This document shows, piece after piece, positions 19,139 to 28,523 of a stretch of DNA of 64,000 nt. The first letter of the stretch is position 1. Every line of letters begins with the position of its first letter. The DNA comes from Bacillota bacterium (GTDB taxonomy: Bacteria > Bacillota > Bacilli > Paenibacillales > Paenibacillaceae), in contig JAEZCJ010000223.1 in NCBI GenBank assembly GCA_023433615.1, positions 1 through 64,000 of the forward strand, read 5' to 3'. The translations under genes were made by a program, and so were the position numbers. The notes under the pieces were generated by a model, which was not told where the DNA came from, searched no databases, and was given only the letters and a program-made list of their open reading frames with translations.

Positions 19139-19465
19139 TTGATCAGCAGTGACGTGATTCGCGGCTACAATGACACGCTGATCCTCTACATGCTGCTGGA
19201 CGGAGAATCCTACGGGTATGAGATCTCCAAGAATATCAGGCAGTTGACGCAGGAGAAATATGTCATGAAGGAGACGACGTTGTACTCCGCCTTCGCGAGA
19301 CTGGAGAAGAACGGATACATTGCATCCTCGCACCGAGACGAGAGCCATGGCAAGCGGCGCACCTACTACCGGATTACGCCTCCAGGTCTCGCTTATTACA
19401 AGGATAAGTGCTTGGAATGGAAAGTTACGCAGGAAGTCATTAACCAATTCATTAGGGAGTGGTGA
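19139..19465 (+). CDS. PadR-family transcriptional regulator
   Basis: A 108-residue PadR winged-helix repressor: SSDVIRGYNDTLILYML, GESYGYEI, a recognition helix region ETTLYSAFARLEKNGYI, a wing with SHGKRRTYYRIT, and a short dimerising helix. I chose TTG 19139 because GAGGAGG (19123-19129) lies 9 bp upstream and family members normally begin at this point. It is 6 bp from the next gene, a HAAS-domain membrane protein, a pairing common in Bacillota. The inverted repeat over its promoter suggests autoregulation. The inducing signal is unknown. Confidence 0.92.
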   Translation: MISSDVIRGYNDTLILYMLLDGESYGYEISKNIRQLTQEKYVMKETTLYSAFARLEKNGYIASSHRDESHGKRRTYYRITPPGLAYYKDKCLEWKVTQEVINQFIREW

Positions 19466-19471
19466 GCAAGC

Positions 19472-20452
19472 ATGGAGACGATAGCGGTCTATCTGGACAA
19501 TATGTTTGCCGGACTGCCGAAGACCGCGGAGACGTTGCGTCTGAAGCAAGAATTGCTAGCCGGCATGGAAGAGAAGTACTTGGAGCTGAAGCGGGCAGGC
19601 AGGACGGAGAATGAGGCGATCGGGATCGTGATATCGGAATTCGGCAACATCGAGGAACTGACTGCCGAGCTCGATATCCATGCAGCCGGACTGGAGCAAG
19701 CACTGCCTACGCTGACGGAAGATACGGTACACGACTATGCGGCCGAAAGACGCAGCTCGGGCTTATGGACGGGTCTCGGCGTCGTGCTCTGCGCTAGCGG
19801 GGTGGCATTCCTGCTCGTGCTGGATACTTGGTTCGAGAACCGTGCGGCACAAGCTGCCGGTAACGGTTCGATGGAGGTGGGCATGCTGCTGGGACTGATC
19901 GGCATGTTCGCGCTGATCGCCGTGGCAGTCGGGATGTTCATTCACAGCGGGATGAAGCTGACGCGCTTCAAGAGTCTGGAGCGGGGGTTCCAGCTGCCTT
20001 ATGCGCTTAAGACGGAACTTCAGCATCTCCAAGCCCTGTACGCTCCGACGTATCGATTTTCGCTCATTACGGGGGTATGCTTACTCGTGCTGTCGCCTAG
20101 CTTGATTTTCGCGGCTGCGTATGTGAGCGATGACTTCGTCCCGTATGGCGTTGCTGCCTTCCTGCTGCTGGCATCCGTATCGGTGTTCTTGTTCGTCTAT
20201 TACGGGAATATTCAGGGCGCGTACACGAAGCTGCTGGAAGAGCCGTTTATCGCTGCGGAGAAGAAGGAAGAGGAGCGGGTGATGGGCGCGATCGGCGCGA
20301 TCGTGTGGCCGCTCGCGACGGCAGTGTTCTTGTTCACGGGCTTCGTCTATCATCGATGGGACGTGAACTGGGCGATATTCCCCATTACGGGGATCTTGTA
20401 CGGCATGGTCAGCAACGTCTATCATACCTTGGGCCGCAACAAGGTTTCTTGA
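19472..20452 (+). CDS. HAAS-domain (permease prefix domain) membrane protein
   Basis: A 326-residue membrane protein. The N-terminal 70 residues (LPKTAETLRLKQELLAGMEEKYLEL and ISEFGNIEELTAEL) match the HAAS/permease-prefix helical domain that usually accompanies PadR regulators. About six hydrophobic segments follow: two near residues 100-160, two near 190-250 and two near 270-320. It is the second gene of the PadR operon, 6 bp after the regulator. The family is thought to couple membrane state to PadR activity or to accompany exporters, but no biochemical role can be read from this sequence. Confidence 0.85.
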   Translation: METIAVYLDNMFAGLPKTAETLRLKQELLAGMEEKYLELKRAGRTENEAIGIVISEFGNIEELTAELDIHAAGLEQALPTLTEDTVHDYAAERRSSGLWTGLGVVLCASGVAFLLVLDTWFENRAAQAAGNGSMEVGMLLGLIGMFALIAVAVGMFIHSGMKLTRFKSLERGFQLPYALKTELQHLQALYAPTYRFSLITGVCLLVLSPSLIFAAAYVSDDFVPYGVAAFLLLASVSVFLFVYYGNIQGAYTKLLEEPFIAAEKKEEERVMGAIGAIVWPLATAVFLFTGFVYHRWDVNWAIFPITGILYGMVSNVYHTLGRNKVS

Positions 20453-20465
20453 ATGCGTATGCGAC

Positions 20466-20495
20466 AGGCATGGATATTCATCCGTGCCTTTTTTT
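20466..20495 (+). terminator. Rho-independent terminator of the PadR-HAAS operon
   Basis: AGGCATGGAT, loop ATTC, ATCCGTGCCT (one G-T pair) is followed by seven T's. Confidence 0.88.
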
Positions 20496-20810
20496 GTGTC
20501 GTTACGACTTGCTTGCAAGTCGGATTCGTCGAATTGCAGCAATTGCGCTGTACGCGAGCGGCGCTTCAGTTCGGAAATGCCGAATTAGAGAGTGTTGGAT
20601 GGCGTTGTAGTCGGATGTGGGCAGCGCCAATTCGGCCAAATCTACTTGCAGCGGTATGTTACGGGGCGAATGTCCCGCAGTATTCGTTCAAGCCAACTAA
20701 TAGAATTCCTTGGCGTCATACATATTTGATTGCCCGCTTACTGATCCGACATATACAATGAAAGAAATCAATCCGGCAGCGGATGAATAGAGAAGGGGGC
20801 GGTAGGCACA
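20496..20810. other. Intergenic stretch without a gene
   Basis: No supported coding frame is visible. It contains an 8-bp-arm palindrome CGACTTGC-TT-GCAAGTCG and, near 20725-20760, promoter-like hexamers (TTGCCC, 16 bp, TATACA) that could serve the following kinase gene. Neither is strong. Confidence 0.4.
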
Positions 20811-23800
20811 ATGACAAAGAAATCGAACGCGCTGATCGGAATGCTCGTCGTGTTTGCCGTTCTATCCTCGCTTTTCATCTACCAGTGGCTGCATCCCGAC
20901 TATCCGTATCCTGAGGCACGCGGCGGGGTGCTTGATGCTCGACAATGGGATTTCGAGCGTCAAGGGATCGTGCCGCTGCGCGGAGAATGGGAATTCTACG
21001 AGAACAGGCTACTGACGCCGCAAGACTTCCGCACGGATGCGGCGCAGCTTGCAGAGGAAAGCCGCTTCCTTCCTGTTCCCGGCGGCTGGAAGGGAGATTT
21101 CGGCGACGGGTACGGAGCAGGCACATACCGACTGCGCGTGCAAGTGAGCGAGCCGGAGCTGTACAGCCTGCGCGGCAAAAAGATCCGCATGTCGAGCCGC
21201 ATCTATATGGACGATTCCGACCTCGGCGGCACAGGGCAGCCTGGGATGTCGGCGGAGCAATTTACGCCGAGCAATCTTCCGTTCTTCGGTACGATTCAAG
21301 CGAATGCGGATACCGTCGACATCATCGTGCAAGTGGCCAGCTACGACTATCTCGAGGGCGGCCTGGTCCAAGCGCCGGAGTTCGGGCTGACTGCCGACGT
21401 GACGGCGAGAGTGGATAACGCCCGGCTGGCCGATATGATTGTCGTGACGACGATGCTCGTATTCGCGGTGTACTATGCAGGGATGTTCCGGCAATGGCGG
21501 AAGGAGCCGTACCTCCTCTTCTTCAGTCTATTCTGCTTGTCGATCGGCCTGTTCTTCGGCATCGACAACGAGATTCTGATGGCGACCCTGTTCCCGGAGA
21601 TCTCGTTCTTGCTGTTGCAGAAGCTGCTCTTCCTCCTGCCTTGCATGGCCATCCTATTCTTCACCCTGTATGTCTATACGTATATTGACAATCGCATGAG
21701 CCATGCAGTCCGCTGGCTGCGCCGGATCGCATACCTCTATCTCGGACTCATAATCATGCTGCCGAACGCCTATCTGGTCGATATTCTATGGTCGGGGATA
21801 TTACTGCAGATCATGGCCTTCGCGTTCATTCTTCTCCTGGTGTTCCGCAACCGGAGCCGCGGGGTTCACGTGTACTCTATTCTGCTGGGCGTGTTCTTCG
21901 CAATGATCAGCTGGCTGTATGCCCAGACTCGTTATCAGCTTGCATTGGACAACCCGTATTACATGATCGTCACGCCGCTCTTGCTCGTCCTCTCGCAATC
22001 GCTCCTCATGTCGGAGCGGGCTCGCGAGGCTTACTTGCGCAGCGAACGGCTGGCGGAGGAGCTTATGGCCAACGATCGGCAGAAGGACGAGTTCCTGGTC
22101 CATACGTCCCACGAATTCAAGACGCCGCTTCACAGCATCATCAATCTGGCGCAGGTCGTGACGAACCAGAGCGGGGACAAGTTGGCGCAGCGGCAGCGCG
22201 CGAATCTGGAATATATTATCGCCCAAGCGGTTCGTCTGTCCACGCAGGTGAACGATATTATCGATTACCAGCGCTTGCGGCGCGGCAGCTTGACGTTCCA
22301 GAACCGGCTGTTCGATGTCAGCGGCACGATCCAGGCGACGCTGGAATCGCTGCAATATCTGCGTAAGCATGATGAGGTGCGCTTGATCAACCAGGTGCAG
22401 CCGGGAACGGCCTATCTGAACACGGACGAGAACCGTCTGAAGCAGATTCTGGTGAACCTCATCGGCAATGCGCTGAAGTTTACGGAGCGGGGCAGCATCA
22501 CGGTAGCCGCAGCGTCGGAGGAAGGCTGGATGTGCCTGACGTTCCGAGATACGGGGACCGGGATGAGCGAGGAGCGGCGTCGACTGCTGCTCACGGATGC
22601 GATGCCCGACGACAGCAACGGCGGACCGGCGGCTTCGATGCAGCCCTCTTCCGGTCTTGGCCTTCGCATCTCGAAGGCGCTTGCCACGCAGATGGGCGGC
22701 GACCTCGAGCTGCAATGGTCGGAGCCGGGGCAGGGTTCCGTATTCGTACTGCGCCTGCCGAAGGCATCAGCCGCGCCGATCATGGAGGAAGCGGAAGCCG
22801 GTCCGGGGACGCAGGCGATCGAGAGCGCGCCGATAGCGGAAGGCCGAATACAACATACAGATGAGCCGCATAATGAAGCGAAGATTCTGCTGGTGGACGA
22901 CGATGTCTCCAATATTAAGGTGCTGCAGGAAATATTGGCGCCGAGCCGGTATCGGCTGTTGGTTGCTTACGACGGGGCAAGCGCGCTCAAGCTGATCGCA
23001 TCGCATCGTGACATCTCGCTTGTGCTGCTGGATGTCATGATGCCGGGCCTATCCGGCTATGAGGTATGCAGGCGCATCCGAGGCGATCATCCGATCTACC
23101 AGCTTCCCGTGCTGCTCTTGACCGTTCGCCATTCCGCGGCGGATGTCGCAGCAGGTCTTGAAGCAGGCGCGAACGATTTTCTGACCAAGCCGTTCGACGG
23201 TCAAGAGTTGCTTGCCCGGGTTAGGACGCTGCTCCAATTGAGAGAGGCGGTCGAGCAAGCCGTCCGCATCGAGACGCTGTACTTGCAGTCGCAGATCAAG
23301 CCGCATTTCATCTATAACGCGTTAAGCGGGATTATCTCGCTGTGCTACAGCGACGGTCCGCGGGCTGGCAAGCTATTAGGCGAATTCAGCAACTATCTGA
23401 GACTCAGCTTCGACCTTGACCCCCATCATGCCAAGATAAGCTTGAGCCGCGAGTTGTCCCTCGTGAAGTCCTATGTGGAGCTGGAGAAGGCGCGGTTCGG
23501 CGATCGATTGCAGGTGGACTGGCATGCGGAGGTCTCTCAGGAGACATTGATTCCGGCACTGATCATCCAACCGCTCGTCGAGAATGCGATTCGCCATGGC
23601 CTGATGAAGCGCCTATCGGGCGGCACGGTGCGCATTCAAGCGGAATCGGATCATGAAGGTCTGCGCATCGCCGTTCAGGATGATGGGGTAGGCATCCCGA
23701 AGCAGCAATTGGAGACGATGCTGACGCAGGAGCGAATGGGCGGAAGCATCGGCCTCATCAATGTCCATCGTCGGCTCATGAACGAATATGGACAAGGGCT

Positions 23801-23915
23801 GCAGATCGAGAGCGTGCAAGGAGAAGGCACCAAGGTGACCATCCGCATCCCTTCCCTTGGCGGGAGGCAGCGGCAGGAGGTGAACGGCTTCGATGAGAGC
23901 CATGATCGTCGATGA
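20811..23915 (+). CDS. Hybrid sensor kinase, second paralogue
   Basis: A 1034-residue membrane sensor with the same plan as the kinase at 8095. It has an N-terminal membrane anchor, an extracellular jelly-roll domain (RGEWEFYENRLLTP, about residues 45-195), seven or so membrane helices (about 205-400), a HisKA core with His434 in TSHEFKTPL, an ATPase domain (NLIGNALKF, FRDTGTGM, GLGLRI), a receiver with Asp741 in LDVMMPG and the switch lysine in LTKPF, then a LytS/YesM-type core with His832 in IKPHFIYNAL and QPLVENAIRHGL. AAGGGGG and GGTAGG lie before the ATG. The regulator gene overlaps the 3' end by 23 bp. Signal unknown. Confidence 0.93.
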   Translation: MTKKSNALIGMLVVFAVLSSLFIYQWLHPDYPYPEARGGVLDARQWDFERQGIVPLRGEWEFYENRLLTPQDFRTDAAQLAEESRFLPVPGGWKGDFGDGYGAGTYRLRVQVSEPELYSLRGKKIRMSSRIYMDDSDLGGTGQPGMSAEQFTPSNLPFFGTIQANADTVDIIVQVASYDYLEGGLVQAPEFGLTADVTARVDNARLADMIVVTTMLVFAVYYAGMFRQWRKEPYLLFFSLFCLSIGLFFGIDNEILMATLFPEISFLLLQKLLFLLPCMAILFFTLYVYTYIDNRMSHAVRWLRRIAYLYLGLIIMLPNAYLVDILWSGILLQIMAFAFILLLVFRNRSRGVHVYSILLGVFFAMISWLYAQTRYQLALDNPYYMIVTPLLLVLSQSLLMSERAREAYLRSERLAEELMANDRQKDEFLVHTSHEFKTPLHSIINLAQVVTNQSGDKLAQRQRANLEYIIAQAVRLSTQVNDIIDYQRLRRGSLTFQNRLFDVSGTIQATLESLQYLRKHDEVRLINQVQPGTAYLNTDENRLKQILVNLIGNALKFTERGSITVAAASEEGWMCLTFRDTGTGMSEERRRLLLTDAMPDDSNGGPAASMQPSSGLGLRISKALATQMGGDLELQWSEPGQGSVFVLRLPKASAAPIMEEAEAGPGTQAIESAPIAEGRIQHTDEPHNEAKILLVDDDVSNIKVLQEILAPSRYRLLVAYDGASALKLIASHRDISLVLLDVMMPGLSGYEVCRRIRGDHPIYQLPVLLLTVRHSAADVAAGLEAGANDFLTKPFDGQELLARVRTLLQLREAVEQAVRIETLYLQSQIKPHFIYNALSGIISLCYSDGPRAGKLLGEFSNYLRLSFDLDPHHAKISLSRELSLVKSYVELEKARFGDRLQVDWHAEVSQETLIPALIIQPLVENAIRHGLMKRLSGGTVRIQAESDHEGLRIAVQDDGVGIPKQQLETMLTQERMGGSIGLINVHRRLMNEYGQGLQIESVQGEGTKVTIRIPSLGGRQRQEVNGFDESHDRR

Positions 23916-25050
23916 CGAACGATTGATCGTCGAGCACATCGACAGACTGCTAACGGATGCAGGGATCGAGGTGCTCGGCGGCTATACCAATCCGCACGAA
24001 GCGCTTCAGTCGGCCAGGGCGCTGCAGCCCGATGTGCTGTTCCTCGATATCGAGATGCCGGAGCTGAGCGGACTGGAAATCGCGGAGCGGCTGTACGCGG
24101 ACAACTCCGGCATCGAGATCGTCTTCATTACGGCGTTCAATCACTATGCCCTCGACGCTTTTCGCGTGAATGCGCTCGATTATTTGCTCAAGCCGGTTCA
24201 TGAGGAAGAACTGAGCCGCTCGCTGGAGCGCATCAGGAGGAGGCGGCATGCGTACGCAGCGAAGGATCGGACGCCCGTCCATCGTCGGCTGACGGCTGCT
24301 CTATACGGCAAGTTCAATGTCTATGTCGATGGGGAACCGATTCGCTGGGTGACGGCCAAATGCGCCGAGCTATTCGCGTATATGCTGCTGCAAGGAGACA
24401 AGGACGCAAGCAAGTGGCAGTTGTTCGAGACGCTCTGGAACGAGAAGGATTCGGAGAAGGCGGACATTAACCTGCGAAGCACCGTCAGCAGAATCAACAA
24501 GACGCTGCGGGACCTCCAGGCCGGCATCGCGCTCGTCTCGGTAAGGAACGGATATCGATTGGCACTATCAGATGAAGCGCCGATGATGATGGATGCCCGT
24601 CAATTGGAGCGCTTCGTCCTGGATGACGCCGAGATCCATGCGGACAATGCGGACCAGGTCGAGCAGCTGGTCGAGCATTGCAGCCAACCGTTGCTGCAAG
24701 AATTCGGCGGGGAGTGGTGCGAGCCTTACAGAATCCAGCATCGGCAGTATGCACTCCAGCTCGGGAGAAGGCTGCTGTCGTACTACAGTCATGCAGCGGC
24801 AGAGCCGCTTAAGAGGTTACGGTTGGCAGAGAAGCTGATCGGACTGGAACCCTATAACGACTCGCTTCGGGCCGCGGCATTGAAGCTTCATCATCAGCTG
24901 GATGGCCCGCAGCGAACGGCCGCTTATTATGAAGCGTATGCCGCGCTGCTGCAGACGGATCTGGGCACGGAGCCGAGCGATGCGCTCACGGCCCTATATC
25001 AATCGTTATTGGATGCCGCTCATGCGGAAAAGCAGCAGCCGCGGACGTAA
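23893..25050 (+). CDS. SARP-like response regulator, second paralogue
   Basis: 385 residues: a receiver (MIVDDE, Asp52 in LDIEMPE, LLKPV), a winged helix of the SARP/OmpR type (about residues 140-215, AELFAYMLLQGDKDASKWQLFETLW) and a C-terminal BTAD helical-repeat domain. GGAGGT (23876-23881) lies 11 bp before the ATG; ATG 23902 is an alternative start. The overlap with the kinase gene indicates a cognate pair. Its length equals that of the regulator at 11222. Confidence 0.92.
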   Translation: MRAMIVDDERLIVEHIDRLLTDAGIEVLGGYTNPHEALQSARALQPDVLFLDIEMPELSGLEIAERLYADNSGIEIVFITAFNHYALDAFRVNALDYLLKPVHEEELSRSLERIRRRRHAYAAKDRTPVHRRLTAALYGKFNVYVDGEPIRWVTAKCAELFAYMLLQGDKDASKWQLFETLWNEKDSEKADINLRSTVSRINKTLRDLQAGIALVSVRNGYRLALSDEAPMMMDARQLERFVLDDAEIHADNADQVEQLVEHCSQPLLQEFGGEWCEPYRIQHRQYALQLGRRLLSYYSHAAAEPLKRLRLAEKLIGLEPYNDSLRAAALKLHHQLDGPQRTAAYYEAYAALLQTDLGTEPSDALTALYQSLLDAAHAEKQQPRT

Positions 25051-25089
25051 TGCCGACGTCCATGGCTGCTGCTTCGTCTTGTGTAACCC

Positions 25090-25254
25090 TTAGATTAGCC
25101 CCGACTGCAGCAGCAGCCGCTGAATCGCTGATGCCGCTTCTGCACGGGTCATGTAACGCTTCGGCGCCAGCGTATTCGCGCTTCTCCCCGATATACCGAC
25201 TTGTACGGTATCGCCTGCACTGCTCTTCGCCCACGCGGCGACCTCAGCCGCATC
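25090..25254 (-). pseudogene. C-terminal SLH fragment
   Basis: Read on the minus strand, about 54 codons end in MTRAEAASAIQRLLLQSGLI followed by TAA. This is the typical end of an SLH protein and parallels the RAETAVIIERLLKQADLI tail at 2977. An in-frame stop lies directly upstream of the fragment (minus strand), and there is no start with an SD. It is the tail of a lost SLH gene. Confidence 0.75.
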
Positions 25255-25285
25255 TTAATGTCGAATGTTGCAGAATTGTTGCAGA

Positions 25286-26257
25286 CTATTCCAGCGGGTT
25301 CCCGCGACCGTGGCGGCTTTCGATCAATACTGCCCGGCTCGGCTTCGGCTTCATCTTCGCATTCGTGCCGATCACGCCCGCGATGATGAGCGCAGAGCCG
25401 ATGAGATGATGGACGGTCACCGTCTCGCCGAGCATGAAGGCTCCGGCTGCGATGGAGATGACGGTGGAGAGGTTGGAGAAGACGCTGATCTTGGACGCTT
25501 CGAGCTTGGTCAGCGCATAGCTGGACGTGAAGGCCGTGATCAGCGACGCGAAGATGCCCAGGTACACGATCGACCAGACGAACTCGGCATTCGCCAGCGG
25601 GTCGAAGAGCCGGTCCATCGTCCCGGCAGCCGCATGGCCTGCGAGCGACATGATCCAGAAGATGACGAACCCGATGGCCATCATGGATACGGTGACCTCC
25701 GTGGGCGTGAACGTGCGAAGCAGGTAGCGCGACAGGACGATATAGCCCGCAGATACGAGACACGACAAGGTGAGCAGCGAGATGCCGACGATGTTCGTCA
25801 GCTGAATGCCGGTGCCTTGCATGACGAAGATCATGACCACGCCGGATACGGACAAGAGGATCGATAGCTTCTGCGTCGGCGTCGTCGTCTCCTTCAGGAA
25901 GATTCCCGCCAGCAGAGCCGTAAGAATCGGCGTCGTCGCGAAGAGGATGCCTCCCTCGGCCGAGGAAGCATGCTGCAGTCCGAATGCCTGCAAGGTGAAG
26001 AAGCCGAGCGGGTACAGCAACGCTAACAAGAGCAGTCGCGGCCATGGCTTGCCCTTGAGGGAGACGCGCCACAGGCCGGTTGCCAGCAGGACGATAATCG
26101 CCGCGAACGATAAGGTGAAGCGTAACGCCAGCGTATCGATCGGCGAAGCGTACGAGAGGGCGACCTTCGTATAGAGGAAGGATAACCCGATGATGGCCGC
26201 GTAGGCGAGAACGGCGAAATACGCGTAGACGTGACCGCGTCGTGATTGGAATCGCAT
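25286..26257 (-). CDS. EamA/DMT-superfamily transporter
   Basis: A 323-residue integral membrane protein with ten predicted helices in two five-helix halves, as in EamA exporters of amino acids and metabolites. Visible family features are YTKVALSYASPIDTLALRF in the first half, FATTPILTALLAGIFLKE at the end of that half, and LTKLEASKISVFSNLSTVISIAAGAFMLGE in the second. AAGGAGG lies about 12 bp before the ATG on the minus strand. It is divergent from a MocR regulator, which very likely controls it. The substrate cannot be read from sequence. Confidence 0.9.
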   Translation of the reverse strand: MRFQSRRGHVYAYFAVLAYAAIIGLSFLYTKVALSYASPIDTLALRFTLSFAAIIVLLATGLWRVSLKGKPWPRLLLLALLYPLGFFTLQAFGLQHASSAEGGILFATTPILTALLAGIFLKETTTPTQKLSILLSVSGVVMIFVMQGTGIQLTNIVGISLLTLSCLVSAGYIVLSRYLLRTFTPTEVTVSMMAIGFVIFWIMSLAGHAAAGTMDRLFDPLANAEFVWSIVYLGIFASLITAFTSSYALTKLEASKISVFSNLSTVISIAAGAFMLGETVTVHHLIGSALIIAGVIGTNAKMKPKPSRAVLIESRHGRGNPLE

Positions 26258-26351
26258 AATGGATGTTGTCCTCCTTAATGGTGAATGCGTGATCGAAGCC
26301 GTACTTGAATCGTAAAGCTTCCCATCGCATGCGGCAATACGATATAGTAAG

Positions 26352-26369
26352 AACTGTATCGGTACAGTT
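26352..26369. promoter_or_regulatory. Palindromic operator in the EamA-MocR intergenic region
   Basis: AACTGTA-TCGG-TACAGTT is a perfect palindrome with 7-bp arms, located 16 bp before the MocR start and just after a TATAGT (26343-26348). Its position suits repression of mocR and regulation of the divergent exporter. Confidence 0.6.
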
Positions 26370-26385
26370 ACAAGGACGGTGGATC

Positions 26386-27723
26386 ATGAACAAGTACTCG
26401 GCAATCCTGGCGGATATCGAACGCAGGCGAGCGGCAGGCGAGCTTCGCCCCGGGCAGAAGCTGCCGTCCGTTCGCCGGGCGGCAGCCATGTACGGCTGCA
26501 GCATCAGCACGGTGATGCGGGCTTATGCGGAGCTGGAGCAGCGCCATGCGATCTATTCGATCCCGCAGAGCGGCCATTATATGGTAGAGGAAGAGGAAGA
26601 GGAAGCGGATAAGCTCGACGATGGCGTGATCGATCTGGCTTCATCGTCTCCGGATCTGAACGTGTTTCCTTATCGGGATTTTCAGCATTGCTTGAACAAG
26701 GCGATCGACACCTACCGCTACCAGCTCTTCACTTACGGCGATCCGATGGGGCTGAATGCATTGCGCGATACGCTGGCGAGACATCTCGCCGATGACCAAG
26801 TATTCGCCAAGCCTCGGCAGATCGCGGTGACGCCGGGCATCCAGCAAGCCCTTCACACATTGGCGAAGATGCCGTTCCCGAGCAGCAAGTCGACCATCCT
26901 GGTGGAGCAGCCGAGCTACAACTTGTTCCTGCGGTTTCTCGAAGGGGAAGGGCTGCCGGTGAAGACCATCGCGCGCACGGCGGCAGGCGTCGATCTGGCG
27001 GAGTTGGAGGAGTATTTTCGCGGAGGGGATATCAAGTGCTTCTACACGATGTCGAGGCATCATAATCCGCTCGGCACGTCTTACGGGGTTCGAGCGATGA
27101 AGGCGATCGCGCGGCTGGCGGCCAAGTACGACGTGTATGTGCTGGAGGACGACTATATGGCGGATCTCGGGGACAGGCGGGGCTTTGAACCTCTCTATGC
27201 GCACGATCGGAGCGGGCATGTGGTGTACCTGAAGAGCTTCTCGAAAATCATTTTCCCCGGGCTGCGGGTCGGTGCGGTGGTGCTGCCGGAGTCGTTGGTC
27301 GCTACGTTCCATCTGCATAATACGCAGGGCGGTGCAGCCCTCCTGTCGCAGGCGGCGCTCGATATCTACATCAAGAACGGCATGTATGATCGGCACAGGG
27401 ACAAAATCCATCGGCAGTACCAATCGCGGATCGAAACGCTGCACGAGGCGGTGAGTCGATACAACGATGCCGGGCTGCTGGAAGTGGCGGATGTCCGTTC
27501 AGGCGTGTACACGCAGTTCAAAATCCCGCAGAAGGCCAACCTGGAGCGGATCGTGGAGCGGCTTAGAAAAAGGGGCGTTCTCGTGACGAGCGGGAAGCTG
27601 TTCTACCTGTCATCGTATCTGGAGCGGGAGAAGTTCCTGCGGATCAGCATCTCGCGCGCCAGCCCGGAGCAGATTCATGCAGGGGTACAGGCAATCATTG
27701 AGGAAGTGGACACGATTGACTAA
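26386..27723 (+). CDS. MocR-type (GntR/aminotransferase fusion) regulator
   Basis: A 445-residue regulator: an N-terminal GntR winged helix (about residues 1-75; RPGQKLPSVRRAAAMYGCSISTVMRAYAEL) fused to a fold-type I aminotransferase-like domain (about 95-440) with the PLP lysine in YLKSFSKIIFPGLRVG and the aspartate in LEDDYMAD. MocR proteins bind PLP and usually control a neighbouring vitamin or amino-acid gene, here the divergent EamA transporter. I chose ATG 26386, where the GntR domain begins and AAGGACGG precedes it. The open frame extends upstream to 26305 but has no suitable SD. Confidence 0.92.
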   Translation: MNKYSAILADIERRRAAGELRPGQKLPSVRRAAAMYGCSISTVMRAYAELEQRHAIYSIPQSGHYMVEEEEEEADKLDDGVIDLASSSPDLNVFPYRDFQHCLNKAIDTYRYQLFTYGDPMGLNALRDTLARHLADDQVFAKPRQIAVTPGIQQALHTLAKMPFPSSKSTILVEQPSYNLFLRFLEGEGLPVKTIARTAAGVDLAELEEYFRGGDIKCFYTMSRHHNPLGTSYGVRAMKAIARLAAKYDVYVLEDDYMADLGDRRGFEPLYAHDRSGHVVYLKSFSKIIFPGLRVGAVVLPESLVATFHLHNTQGGAALLSQAALDIYIKNGMYDRHRDKIHRQYQSRIETLHEAVSRYNDAGLLEVADVRSGVYTQFKIPQKANLERIVERLRKRGVLVTSGKLFYLSSYLEREKFLRISISRASPEQIHAGVQAIIEEVDTID

Positions 27724-27743
27724 GTCAGAGATCCATTCAAAAT

Positions 27744-27766
27744 CCGTCCTTATAGGGCGGGTTTTT
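27744..27766 (+). terminator. Rho-independent terminator after MocR
   Basis: CCGTCC, loop TTATA, GGGCGG (one G-T pair) is followed by GTTTTT. Confidence 0.8.
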
Positions 27767-27778
27767 CCATGTCTGCGC

Positions 27779-27988
27779 ATGTTTTTTGAACCGATCCGAT
27801 GTGCGAACTATGCGCCTGCCTCGAAGCAATGGTTCGCAGACCTCGAATCCAGTTGGGCGAAGGATAAGATCAAAGGATTCGCTGAGCTTGGAATCGTCAC
27901 GGGCAAGAGCGGCGACAGATTCGAACCCGATGCGACTGCTTCGCGCGCAGAAGCGGTAACGATTCTGATTCGCCTGTTGGATCAATGA
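27779..27988 (+). pseudogene. C-terminal SLH fragment, second
   Basis: An open frame of 69 codons without an SD. From about codon 15 it reads as one SLH repeat: WFADLESSWAKDKIKGFAEL, then GDRFEPDATASRAEAVTILIRLL, then stop. The preceding repeats and the body of the protein are missing. It lies on the opposite strand to the SLH fragment at 25090, so the two are not halves of one gene. Confidence 0.7.
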
Positions 27989-28020
27989 TTCGAATAAGAA
28001 GCATAGCAGGAACATGAATA

Positions 28021-28058
28021 AGAACGATCGGTTATAACCCCTTGACCGATCGTTCTTT
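28021..28058. terminator. Long perfect hairpin between gene remnants
   Basis: AAGAACGATCGGT and ACCGATCGTTCTT are perfect 13-bp arms with a 12-bp loop. T-rich sequence follows on the plus strand. It probably served as a bidirectional terminator for the two remnants that flank it. Confidence 0.7.
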
Positions 28059-28192
28059 ATATAAGCCGGGTAATCATCAGCTCCAGCATATGCAAGTCCC
28101 GTTCGGTGAACACGCAGGGAACTTGCGTATTCTCGAGGTAGAGCAGCCGTGTCTTGCCGTCGTCGGTCCGATTGACGGACATGCATAGAACG
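28058..28192 (-). pseudogene. GAF-domain-like C-terminal fragment
   Basis: On the minus strand a frame of about 45 codons reads RLLYLENTQVPCVFTERDLH and ends MLELMITRLI then TAA. LLYLEN...FT..D...L resembles the last strand and helix of a GAF sensor domain. No SD or complete domain is present and no neighbour continues it, so I read it as the tail of a lost sensor protein. Confidence 0.45.
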
Positions 28193-28523
28193 GAAGCAGG
28201 AGACCTGCGACGAACATAAGGGTCCTTGGCATATTGAAATAGATTTATTTACATGTAATATCGGCATTTAACTATTTTTCGTTAACCCAGGCGTCTAATC
28301 ACATCCCCGCACGCGTACGCTGATCGCTCGGAGCGCTATCGCCAGTGTCGTAGCGGATGGTGTGCAGATTGCTGCCTATGGTAAAATGGAAGGAGGTTGT
28401 ACTCCGTGCAGATCTATGACAATGCGAACTTACAGATGCCGTTACTGGCAGCAATATACAAGAAGCGAGTTAAGGGCTGCCCTGCGATGGGTTATCGTGG
28501 GAGGAGCTTTTGAGTGGGGGATT
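28193..28523. other. Intergenic sequence without a supported gene
   Basis: Open frames here have no SD and no recognisable protein pattern. One of them runs into the palindrome array and merely translates its copies (LYEISYK, LYDKSYR), so it is not counted as a gene. Confidence 0.5.

Noticed and set aside
25265..25867. Plus-strand frame opposite the EamA gene
   Set aside because: The composition is that of an antisense shadow; the minus strand gives a complete ten-helix transporter with an SD.
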